From Berberis thunbergii (lineage: Eukaryota; Streptophyta; Magnoliopsida; Ranunculales; Berberidaceae): DNA of 64,000 nucleotides. The stretch spans positions 114,168 through 178,167 of the forward strand of contig QNQO01010749.1 in the NCBI GenBank assembly GCA_003290165.1, in the 5' to 3' direction. The notes beneath the pieces are model-generated. The model was not told the origin of the DNA and ran no database searches. It saw nothing but the letters and a program-made list of their open reading frames with translations. Below are positions 22,703 to 33,000 of the stretch, piece by piece; within the stretch, counting starts at the first letter, position 1, and the number at the start of each line of letters is the position of its first letter. The position numbers were made by a program, and so were the translations under genes.

Positions 22703-24182
22703 ATCCCATCTTGCAATGAAACCCGAAATGACAATAGCGTCATTGTGCGGTGTGCGGGGACGCCTTCGAGGTCCTTATTCGTGAAGGTCAAGGTTGGGAT
22801 GGGGCTCTGCACTCGCGAGTAGTATACGCGTCTGTCTTCGTTAGTGGGTTGTGTTCGCATCTCCAGGAGTGTTCGCTTGTGTGACCTGTTTGATTTTTCT
22901 TCATCTGATCCGACTCCGTGAAGGATATATATTATGCCCAGAGTCTCCTTGTCAACCTCTTTGACTGTGTCTCCCTTTTCCCTGGTTCGATCCTGCCATT
23001 TCTCCGATCCCAGGAACTCTTTCAGCTTGCCCTTGCGAATCCAATACTCAATTTCGTACCTTAAACTCTTGCAGTCATTGGTGTCATGACCATCCTCCTT
23101 ATGGTATGAGCAGTACTTACTATTGTCATGTTTGGAGGGGTCTTCGTGCTGCTTCCCATCATTTTTGTCCCTAGAAACGGGAGGTTTCTTTTCTACTTCA
23201 GTTTCCTTATTTGCGATTCTCATTTCTTCCACGTTGGTGAACTTATGGGCGCATTTCAAGAGTTCTGTCATATCCAGGAGAGGTTTCAAAGTGAGGAAGT
23301 CGTAAAACTTTCATTCTTTTAGGCTCACGGTAAAAGTCGTCATGGCCATGTCGTCGCTGTAGCCGTCAATGAGCATCAGCTCGTCAATGAAGCGTGTGAC
23401 ATACTCTCTTAGCATCTCGCTAGACTTCTACCTCAGGGAGAGTATGTAGTGTGGGTCTTTCTTGATCCATTGGCTTCCGAGGAAGCGTGTCAGAAACTCT
23501 TTGGCCGGTGTCTTGAATGAGTCGATTGAGTATGGCGGGAAGCTATGGAACCATGTCAGCATTGACTTCTTCAGGCTGGTAGGGAACGTTCCACACATAA
23601 TTTATTCAGAACTTTCCTTTAGCGCCAATACATGTTGACAATGATGCAAGTGATCGAACGGGTCGTCGATCCCGTCATAGAAATTGAGCTTTGGGGGGCT
23701 GAACTTCTTTGAAAGAGCCTCGTTCATGATGTAATCCACGAACAGGGGAACAGAGAGGTGGTATAACACGTTTGGGTTGTGAGCCCCTCAGCGAAGGGGG
23801 TTCTGTGCGGCGAGTTTGTCTACCTTGAGAGTTGGATCGTTGTTGACCGCACCGCCACCTCTACACCAATGAGAACTAATAGGGGATTGACTCTCCTGTG
23901 CCTACTCTTTGTTGTTATTTGGAGATTGAGGTCGGTGTCGCTCCTGATCTCCATCGGCAGGTGGAGGGTTCTGCTGTACAAGAATCTCCACTACTTTAGC
24001 GATTTGTTGTATTTGCGATGACAATAGATCTATCATGGGTTCTGTCGCTGCTGTTGCTGGCACGGGGTGTGAGTCTGTTGCCCTTGTGTCACAGGCACCG
24101 CTGAGAGCGGTGGTATAACGCCAGTCTGAGCGTTTGACGTGTCCCTCTGTTCTCCATTGTTGGGTGATCTGGTGGTCACCAT
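22699..24182 (-). pseudogene. gag of the Tat-type element
   Basis: The frame opens with MVTTRSPNNGE at 24182, 54 bases inside the primer site, and is soon interrupted. The capsid-like core (PKLNFYDGIDDPFDHLHH at about 23640-23695, WFHSFPPYSIDSF near 23530-23570, FLTRFLGSQW near 23465-23500) is the usual plant retrotransposon gag domain. The open piece 22699-23289 carries the zinc-knuckle-like CSYHKEDGHDTNDCKSL. Stops and frame changes mean no intact gag is made. Confidence 0.75.
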
Positions 24183-24235
24183 CTTCTTGAATTCTTAAGA
24201 GAGATGATGCTAGTGAATGGTTATGAACTTTGTAA

Positions 24236-24254
24236 TTCCCACGGACAACGCCAA
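24236..24254 (-). other. Decayed tRNA-Asp-type primer-binding site
   Basis: Just inside the right LTR, the minus strand reads TTTGGCGTTGTCCGTGGGA. This resembles the tRNA-Asp complement used by Tat/Athila-type elements (TGGCGCCGTTGCC..), with two bases missing and some changes. Confidence 0.6.
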
Positions 24255-24256
24255 AC

Positions 24257-24922
24257 TGATGCAGTCAATTTTCGTTCCATGCTTGACCTTGACCTACTAA
24301 CCTGCACAAGGAATGCACGTGAGCTACGGACCATAGTGTGGTGACACTTCGATGCTAAAGTCAGACAGGGATCTGAGGAAGGCATAATGCTGTAAACAAT
24401 AAATTTGTAGTGTACCTTAACTTACCAATCTCATGTCTTATTTATAGTGCTAGAGCCTTGGTTCACCAGGCCATCAGTGACGTAGTTTAGGGAAGAAAAT
24501 CTTCGTGGAGATCCTTCTCTAATTAGGAGTTGTGCTGGAAGAGAAGTTTCCCTGTTAGACTTGTGCTCTTAGATATGCTGGAGATAGTTCCCAATCAGAA
24601 TGTTGTCTATAGATAGAAGTTTTTGTGAGACGTATACTCTGGTATTTGCTTCCTAATTGGAGAAAAAATGTTGTTGTCTTGCCTGTCCGAAGTTGATCCC
24701 CGGGATACTTGCCCTAATAGAGATTACAAGTATTGGGGATAGTTGTGAGACACGTGGGCTTAATAGGCTGTAATGATTTGGATCCGTCTAACTGACTGCG
24801 TTGTGCGAGCTTGGAGTTTCTTGGGCCGGATCAGTGTTGGGCTGATGCTTGGGCCTGTTATTTCTAAAAATCATCATGACACATGTACGATGTGAAAGAG
24901 AGGACATTTTGGTGTATCATCA
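24257..24922 (-). repeat. Right (5') LTR of the Tat-type element
   Basis: A 666-bp direct repeat of 16436-17124, starting TGATGCAGTC and ending TATCATCA, followed by GTATG, the target-site duplication. The primer site on its inner side marks it as the 5' LTR for minus-strand transcription. Confidence 0.85.
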
Positions 24923-24929
24923 GTATGTA

Positions 24930-26340
24930 TTATTTTGCTTAACAACATGAGAAAACAAAATAATATAAATTTTTTGAATTTCTTTTGTAGTAAAAAAGAA
25001 GTCGAGATTGAAGTTACCTGATCCTACTACCAGCAACAACAGCAAACAACCAAACATGACCAACATCCTCATTTAGTCCATTTGATGTGTAAGCATTGGA
25101 ACATTTTTTGGCACTTCGAGTTGACTTGCGTGTCAATGCATAAGCATTGCCCGCTTTAAAAAAGAATGGATATATATTTGTATTTTTAGTATTGTCATAA
25201 AAAATGCAACATAGTTTAGGGTTTATGTTAGTGATAGTGGTGGTAGTGGCAACCAGAGGTGATTCGCTTATCTTGTGCTTCCTAGAGTTTAGGGTTGATG
25301 TTGTTGATGGTAATGTTTGATGATGGTGGTGGCAAGCGAAGGTGGTCCCACTTTGAATTCAACAAAGTTTAATGGTTTATGTTGATGATGGTGGCATCTA
25401 GTGGTAGTGGTTGGAGGTGGTTCGTTTGCGCAGACCTAATTCATATGGTTTTGAAGGCGGTAGTTGTTGAATCGGGGTTGGTAGTGGCTGTAGATGAGTG
25501 GTGATGGGTGTTGGAGGTGGCTATCAAGGAACACATTTAGTCTCCTTTTGCCAATATTAATTTGTTCCCTCTATTGTTCATGATGGTTTTATCCTTGGAC
25601 TCCTTGATTGTGGTCTCTACAAGAAGAAGAAGAAGAAAAAGAAGAAGAAGAATAGAAGAACAAATGAAGAATAGAAGAAGGAGAAGAAGAGATGAAGAAG
25701 AACAAATGAGGATTGGAGGGTATTGAGCCTCCTTTGGTGCCAATCTAGCGCTAGGGCCTGACTCATAAGAATTATTCTTCTTCTAGTAAAGTTTTTATTT
25801 TATTTTTATTTATTTATTTATTTACGTTAGTGTGATTCCTACAACTTAAATTATTCATCGAAAACTTCCGAACACAAACAATCAATATTTGATTATCCAA
25901 GTCACACCTTGTACGCCTTCAACGTCATCACAACATTTTCATTTAAACAACACCCAAATAATTAAGAAAGTTATTATTTGAGAGAAAAAACAAACTACAA
26001 CAAATTGATCCGGAAGTGGATATGGATCAGAGAAAAAAAATTGGTGAAATTATTCTGGACATATTTCGATGAAAAATTGTAAAAATGTAGTAAGTACCCT
26101 TGGTGAGATAAAAGGACTATGGTAACAAATTTCCATCATTATAGTCTACAAGAATCCGGTGGATTTGATGAATTTCTACATTTAATCCTTAACAGCACGT
26201 CGTGTAAGCAATAAAAGTCACGACGACAAATAATATATCTCGCACACTGAGTTGTAATTTAGTCTTGGTAGGACATGAGGACGCTCTATCAAAACTATAT
26301 CATTATAAGAACCAAGACAACCACTCTACCAAATTCAATC
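24930..26340. other. Intergenic DNA with simple-sequence tracts
   Basis: No supported gene. Notable are a GGTGGTAGTGG-rich stretch (25215-25520) and a purine tract of GAA and GAAGA words (25620-25705). The latter yields a spurious poly-Leu frame on the other strand. Confidence 0.5.
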
Positions 26341-26363
26341 ATTATAAGCGAAACTTCTTTGTT

Positions 26364-26511
26364 GCACCGGGGGTTTGCCTGGTATTTAGCCTGGTGCAAA
26401 CCCCTCACCGTCTATTTTGCCTCGAGATGAGTGTAACACATATCGCAAGGCTAAATGGATGGTGGGGGGGGGGGGGGGTAGCACCAGGCTAACCCCCAGT
26501 GTGCTGTAGCA
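26364..26511. mobile_element. Small GC-rich inverted-repeat element with G15 run
   Basis: The left end (GCACCGGGGGTTTGCCTGGT) and the right end (complement GCACACTGGGGGTTAGCCTGG) form an imperfect terminal inverted repeat. Inner words TTAGCCTGGTGC and GCACCAGGCTAA also pair. A run of 15 G lies at 26464-26478. It looks like a MITE or foldback unit of about 150 bp with no coding capacity. Confidence 0.5.
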
Positions 26512-26519
26512 ATGCTCCA

Positions 26520-27800
26520 TTATAAGATATCCTAATAGATTTGATGAATTTTATAAGATATCATAACTTGTAAGACGAAAAACAAAGTTGATCAATTTTA
26601 CATCTAAAAATCAAACCAAACTAATATAATCTTCAAAACGCAATGAAATAATTAAAGGATAACAAAACCATTATTCTCAAATTGACGCTCCATTGCACTT
26701 TTTGATCCTAAAATTTTTGTTATTTTAATCTATCAACTCGAAAAACCATATACCCCCTCGGATGCATAAAATCAATTAGAGATTTCCACGGCAAGTTGTA
26801 CGAAGCCCTAAACAACACCACACTACTAGAGTGAGTTAACCTCAATTAAGAGATCAAACCTCCCTAGATAGTTGATAGTGACTAGCTAACACACAAGATT
26901 TAGTTAATACTCAACTCTCATTTTTATTAGATTATAATTTTGAAGTGGAATAATGAATGATTGAAATTGTTTTCTCATTTGGCAGATGAAACTATAGTCT
27001 AAAAAGTAGTAGGTATTTATTTATATTTGTCACTATCACACACAGCTCCTCACCTCACTTCACCGACACATTATGAACTCCTCTCCATTAATTAATCATA
27101 CAGTATTCAATTAAGATAATAAACAAAATTGACAATCAAACTAACACTATCACAAAATCAATCAATTCCTTACACTTTTAATCACACCCACTTGATATTA
27201 CTTAATTCCACCTCTAAGTCATCATATATATCATCACCCTTGGTCTTCTCAAAATTTACAAGTTGCCACTCATTGCAAATGTTGGATTTGAAGGTATTGT
27301 TAAATGAGGAGTGGCAGTTTTTGTAAATTAGTAATGTTTATGGGAGAAATTTGAGAAGTGAATGTGTGTTCACCGACAGCTGACTAGTGGTTAGTTAAAC
27401 AGCTTCCGGCAGTAGCCAGTTGAGATGCGGAGACAGGTTGTTAATAGCAGAAGTGTTGTTGGTCAAGTTGAAGTGAGAGTGTGGCCTGTTGCGTGTGAGA
27501 CTCAAAAGACATGCCAATAATCACTAAATATGATGATTACACACCACTTCCTTTTTTTTTATAACTCCAAGAACCTATAATTTACTGCCAGTTAGAATGT
27601 AGAAGACCAGTTAGAATGTAGAAGACATTTAACACACAATGCACGGATCTACGAGGGGGTGCCCCACTAACTATTGAATTTTTTTTTTTTTAAAATAATT
27701 TATTTGTTTTTCAATTAGTTTTTTTTTATGTACCCCTCTATTCTCACTTTTCACTTTAACCAGAATTTTGTCCTTAAAATCATGTACATATCAAATTCAA
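26520..27800. other. Intergenic DNA, no gene seen
   Basis: AT-rich sequence. An 18-bp direct duplication (GACCAGTTAGAATGTAGA) occurs at about 27583-27625. No reading frame shows family resemblance. Confidence 0.4.
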
Positions 27801-27807
27801 ACGAGTT

Positions 27808-27966
27808 ATTCTAGACAGCTCGGGTAGACAGCCTGATTTGCTGCCTGGGGGGCCAAAATACAAATTCCCCCCCTCTTTAAACAACTTTTTGGAGAAGGTA
27901 TTTAAAGAGGGGGGACAAACTTGTATTTTGGGCCCCCCAGGCAGCCTCTCCCAGGCTATCTAGAAT
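27808..27966. mobile_element. Hairpin MITE, copy 1
   Basis: Ends ATTCTAGACAGC and GCTATCTAGAAT are inverted. Inside them TGCCTGGGGGGCC...ACAAATTCCCCCC pairs with the right arm across a loop near TTTAAACAACTTTTTGGAG. The whole 159-bp unit can fold into one long stem. Copies 2 and 3 share the TGCCTGGGGG and CTCTTTAAACAC blocks. Confidence 0.7.
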
Positions 27967-28027
27967 TTGAGAATTCAAACTATACTTTTAGAGTTAGAGA
28001 TAGAGGTTAAATCCCTCAAATAACAGA

Positions 28028-28185
28028 AATTCTAACGAGTCTTCCCTGCCTGGGGGGGGCGAAAATACATTTTTGCCCCCCTCTTTAAACACATACTCCA
28101 AAAAATGTTTTAAAGAGGGGACAAAAATGTATTTTCACCTCCCAGGCAGGGAAATCAGACTGGTTTCTCAGACCAGCTAGAACTG
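28028..28185. mobile_element. Hairpin MITE, copy 2
   Basis: Same architecture as copy 1: ATTCTAACGAG and its counterpart CTAGAACT at the ends, CCCTGCCTGGGGG against CCCAGGCAGGG, and a loop around CACATACTCCAAAAAATG. About 158 bp, non-coding. Confidence 0.7.
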
Positions 28186-28589
28186 CTCCTCAAAGAAACC
28201 AAAATTCACTGTTTCTTCTTCATACTCCATTGATTGGATAAGATGAGGGAAACCCCTATATTTCATCATCTTCAAAGATCTATAACTATTGAGTTATTTG
28301 AGCTCATCTTCACAAGATCCAGTAGGATCCAAACCACCTTTTTCTTCTTCTTCTAGGTACCAGATGCCTTCATTAATTACTGTGTTGGTCATCTCCACAA
28401 AAAAATTGTAAGCAACTCAATCTCTTCCTCATTTTCTTCATGTAGTAGTAATCAATGATTCAAACCCTTATCTTCTGTTGTGTTTCTATAAGTAGTAATC
28501 ATCTTCAATGAATATAATAGTAATCATCTTCAATGACTGTCTTTGTTGTACTTCCCTTTTTGCTATAGTAGTAATCAATGAATAGTAGT

Positions 28590-28824
28590 AATTCTACAGA
28601 GCTTGGGTCCCCCTGCTTGGTTTGCTGCCTGGGGGGCAAAAATACACTTTTGCCCCCTCTCTTTAAACACCTTTTCCAAAAAGGTTGTTAAATAGGGGGG
28701 CAAAAGTGTATTTTTGCCCCCTCTTTAAACACATTTTCCAAAAAGGTTGTTAAATAGGGGGCAAAAGTGTATTTTTGCCTCCCCAGACAGCAACCTCACT
28801 GGTTTTTCTAGGCCAGGAAGAATT
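28590..28824. mobile_element. Hairpin MITE, copy 3, with internal duplication
   Basis: Related to copies 1 and 2 (TTTGCTGCCTGGGGGGC, CTCTTTAAACACCTTTTCC). The central part is duplicated in tandem (about 28665-28725 and 28727-28785, each ending GGTTGTTAAATAGGGG), so it is about 75 bp longer than the others. Ends AATTCTACAG and its counterpart near GGAAGAATT are inverted. Confidence 0.65.
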
Positions 28825-29760
28825 TTCGATTTAAAAAAAATTCATGTTAAAATAACTAATTTTTATATTATATTTAATTAATTATGACATCACTCCGCCC
28901 CCCCTCGACAAAAATCCTGGCTCCGTCACTGCACACACACACGCACAATGAATGTGATTTCTTGAAAAATTGTCAAAATTTACAATTTTTTTCTTATAAT
29001 TATTAAATTTTATTTTAAAATTCAAAATATTTATTTCTTTCATCAAGCAAATCTCAGTTTTTGTACATTTTAACTCAGTATAACCTTACATTTTTTCTAC
29101 ACACGAAATATTTTTTAAAACCAATGCACCAAAATTACCTCGAAAAGCAAAATCACAATTCTTGTACACAACTCTTTATTATTTTCATGGAATCTTGTTA
29201 ATGAGTTAGGTTTGGCAACTAGGGTGATATGACATCTCGAGCATTTCACCGTTCTCTCAAATTATGTAATGTCCTCATTATTATAAAACTTGATTCCTGA
29301 ATATTTTCATTTTTCACAAATTTATGAATTTCCTCAATCAGAAACTAAACCCTGTCACCTAGCAAGTGCTTTACTTGAGATTTGGACAAGATGAGCAGAG
29401 CTTAGTAAAAATTGGTTCAATTAACAACAGATAAACCTGGTTGATCAATTCAAGTATTCAGTCAACCTGAAAACCAAATTTCATAGAATTTGCAACATAG
29501 TGTTTGACAATTTTTTTTTTTTTTTTTCGATAGGTAGAAAAAGCGCGGCATGGCAACGTTAACTTGATTGAGCAAAAATCTTCAGCCCATTTTTAATCAT
29601 AACTCTAATTATATACGGTCTTTTAGAACACTTTATGAAAAGAAAATGGGGATTTTGAATGTTAATATTCCAGTCATTTTTAGAGAAATAATCAACAAGT
29701 TTTAAAAACCTTTACGGCGGGACCCACAGGTCACTGGCTGAGACAGTCACCAGTAGCTAA
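28825..29760. other. Proximal upstream region of the CESA gene
   Basis: AT-rich, with a T17 run at 29511-29528. No gene. The promoter of the CESA gene should lie in its right part. A GATAAAAACC word at 29785 is a weak TATA-like candidate just downstream of this stretch. Confidence 0.35.
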
Positions 29761-29762
29761 AT

Positions 29763-30013
29763 AAAATTAAGAGACAAAAAAGAGAGATAAAAACCATTGG
29801 AGAGACATAGAAGAGAGAGATGGGCGAAGAAAGTGAGTAAGAAGAGAAAACAAAGTCAGTGAGAGAGAGCCCATTGAGTTTTCCTTACTTGGTTTGAGAG
29901 AAATCTATCTCAGTGAACATGTTCATCATCTGATTTCCAACAATCTGTGCTACATTTTAGTTACAGTTAAAGATTGGATTTTTATTGTATCTATTATAGA
30001 AGAAGAAGAAGCC
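29763..30013 (+). promoter_or_regulatory. GA-rich 5' leader region of the CESA gene with a minimal upstream ORF
   Basis: The stretch 29770-29885 is dominated by GAGAGA and GAAGA words, common around plant transcription starts and leaders. A very short upstream ORF, ATG at 29919 followed by three codons and TGA at 29931, lies 95 bases before the coding start. Whether it is in the transcript depends on the unknown start site. Confidence 0.45.
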
Positions 30014-33000
30014 ATGGAAGCGAAAGGTGGAATGGTGGCCGGTTCCCACCAGCGGAACGAGTTCGTGAGGATTCGCAATCAAGGAGAAGCTGGGGTCTGT
30101 GTTTCTCTCCCACCCATTTGATTTATTTCTGTATAAAGTTTCAATTTTTATGTTTTTTTTGGAAATTTTTTTGTTCTGTTTGGGGGTGCCGTTTTGGCTG
30201 TTTGAGTTCAACTTCGTGGTTTTTGTGTGGAATTGGAGAATGGGTATTGCTGATTTTGGTTGGTTTTGTAAGATCTTAAATCCCCAAGTTCCAAAATTTT
30301 GGTCTTTTGCAGCTGAGATCTTTGAATGAATTGTAGTGTTGTTGTACCTTGGATGATGCTTCCTTCTTGTTAGATCGACTTATTGGGTGCAATTTGCAGT
30401 TTGCTTTGTTATTGAGCTCGGATCTTAGGAGTTCAATTCAGATGATGTCTTTGTCTTTGTGTATTAGCGTAATTGAGTTAAAACTGTGGCTCTCAGTGAA
30501 TCTCAGTGAACCAGTTCAGTGAGATGTAGGCTTTATGAGAAGTTTTGGATTAGAACTAGTTATGGATGTTAGATGACCTTCCATATATTACTATTTTTAA
30601 ATTTTCAGATTGACTCAATTGTTATTGATTTAAGTGGTTCCTATTTTAAGGTATTGTCTGTGATCGAAGATTGAGACATTTTTTTCTGGATTTTGTAGTT
30701 CAGCTGTCCCTGTGTGAAATTTATATGTTTTCTTATTTATTTGATAGGGAATTAGGTAGCTCCTTGGAGGTTTAAGCTAAGATCTAGTGTCCTCGGTATG
30801 AGCTAAATGTAGTTGCACTTGATTGCACTTGTCTTTAGGATGGATTTGGTTAGTTCTTTTGTAGGTTAATCATGTATTGTGGATTGGTTTTGTGTTTGTT
30901 GATATAACAAATGCAATTTTATTAGGTCCACCTTTAATTGTTATTAATTTCATTTTTTGGATAATGCAGGCCAAACCGTTGAAGCTTTTGAATGGCCAAG
31001 TGTGTCAGATCTGTGGAGATACCGTTGGGGTCACTGCCACAGGTGACATATTTGTTGCTTGCAACGAGTGTGCCTTTCCAGTTTGCCGGGCCTGTTATGA
31101 GTATGAAAGAAGAGATGGGAATCAGTCTTGCCCTCAGTGCAAGACTAGGTACAAAAGACACAAAGGTTAGCCTGTTGTTTCTTGCTTATCCCTATGATTA
31201 GTTCCAAAGGCATGGCTTCATCGAATTATGATTTGATAATTGCTGTTCATCATTTGGTTGAAATCCGACTTTGCTGTACAAAATTTAGGGAGTCCTAGAG
31301 TGGATGGAGATGATGATGAGGACGATGTTGATGACTTGGAGAATGAGTTCAATTACAGCAATGGCAAAGCAATGCGTTCATGGCAAGGAGAAGATGTTGA
31401 TCTTTCTTCTTCTTCTAGACACGAGTCTCAACCCATTCCACTTCTCACCAATGGACAGTCGGTACGTCACCCAACTAATATTTATCCATGTATTTGGTAA
31501 TGTTTGCATGAATCATTGTTATTTTGAATTTTCTCGTAATTATTCTTGGCACCGAGATATCCGTGGCTATGTTAATGTTAGTCTATAATTATCAACTTTT
31601 ATTGAATTGACGGTTCTCTGATTTTACTAACTGGTGGAGAATGATTTGCGCTGGCGTTCTAAACCAATGTTCCCAAGCCTTCGCCCAACACTCAAATTCA
31701 CATTGACACTGCAGAAAAGGGAACTTGATTTTTCATTGTTCATGCATTTTCTGCAATCAATGTTCAAGATTTGATACCAAACTTCAGAATTTTCGTTTGT
31801 AATTACACGAGCAACTAATCAGTTGGTATTAAGTAGGTTGATTACATCATCGATTTTTTTTTTTTTTTTTTTTGAGGTAAAGTAAAAAGTTTAATGAAAG
31901 GAGAGAACAGATGCTATAAAGACCAAAAACCTTGAAGGAGGATACTTGTCCGAGCTTGGAGTCATGGAACTCTGGTTCCTTTTTTCCAATCACGGTTAGA
32001 GTGTTAGACAATGTGATGAATTCGGTACTGAACATGCAAATACGTGGGTGTAAATCAGGCGTCAACTGTCGTTTTGCATGACATTGCAAAGTGTTTATGT
32101 TACTAATAGATTTTCTGATTTTCAGTTTTAGCTTATTTAGCATCCCATACTATTTACTTTCTTAGTTACTTTTCCATTTTTTTTATATTAATCTTAAATT
32201 TTATTTTATTTTTAAATTTTCATGAAAAGTGCAAATAATTTGGGAAATTAGAATAAGGTTGGTACTTACCCATGCATTCAATTTTTCAGGTCTCTGGGGA
32301 AATACCTGACAACCAATCTGTGCGAACTACAAACTCAGGTCCTTTGGGTAATGGTGAAAAGCGCGGGCATTCACTTTCTTACATTGATCCAAGCACACCA
32401 GGTACATTGTAAACTTTATGATCTGAGAAACAAGCTTGAAACAAACTTTCTCTGAAACCCATTTGTGTATTTGAACATTCTTTAAATTGCATTTTCTTTT
32501 AATATGATAACAGTTCCTGTTAGGATCGTGGATCCATCAAAGGATTTGAATTCTTATGGACTTGGAAATGTTGACTGGAAAGAAAGAGTCGAAGGGTGGA
32601 AACTTAAACAGGAGAAAAATATGATGCAAATGAGCAGCAAATATGCTGATGGGAAAGGTGACATGGAAGGCACTGGTTCAAATGGGGAAGACCTGCAACT
32701 GTAAGAGTGATTTTCAAGATCTAAATTTTCTATAGCTTCACCTTGATTCACTGTGATATAGTTCAGCTGACACGCGGATTTGAGCCATTGTTGTGTTTTA
32801 GATTTTTTTTTTTAGTTTCATGAGCTGTTCAGTGAATTTAATATGATCATTTGTTTCATATCTGCTGCAGGCCTGATGATGCTCGTCAACCTTTGAGTCG
32901 CATAGTGCCTATTCCTTCTTCCCACCTCACACCTTACCGCATTGTGATCATACTCCGACTTATCATCTTGGGTTTTTTCTTGCAATATCGTGTGACCCAC

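Larger units (their letters stand above)
16436..24922 (-). mobile_element. Tat-lineage-like LTR element without visible RT or integrase
   Basis: An 8.5-kb element with two direct LTRs, flanked by the 5-bp duplication GTATG (16431-16435 and 24923-24927). The primer site next to the right LTR resembles the tRNA-Asp complement, and a G-rich polypurine tract abuts the left LTR, so transcription would run on the minus strand. In that direction the order is gag, protease, a long stretch with no recognisable reverse transcriptase, RNase H or integrase, a tandem array, and an antisense ORF before the 3' LTR. An antisense extra ORF and a tRNA-Asp primer are known for Tat-lineage elements. Coding parts carry stops and frameshifts, so it is a non-autonomous, decayed copy. 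Confidence 0.8.

Noticed and set aside
22476..22709. Overlapping minus-strand frame beside the protease
   Set aside because: A shadow of the protease frame. The protease motifs are in the other frame.
25537..25743. Leu-rich membrane-like frame on the minus strand
   Set aside because: It is the complement of a GAAGAA purine tract, with no family resemblance and no gene context.
29894..30013. Forty-codon N-terminal extension of the CESA protein
   Set aside because: The frame opens with TTG, not ATG, and CESA1-type proteins start at the MEA methionine (30014).
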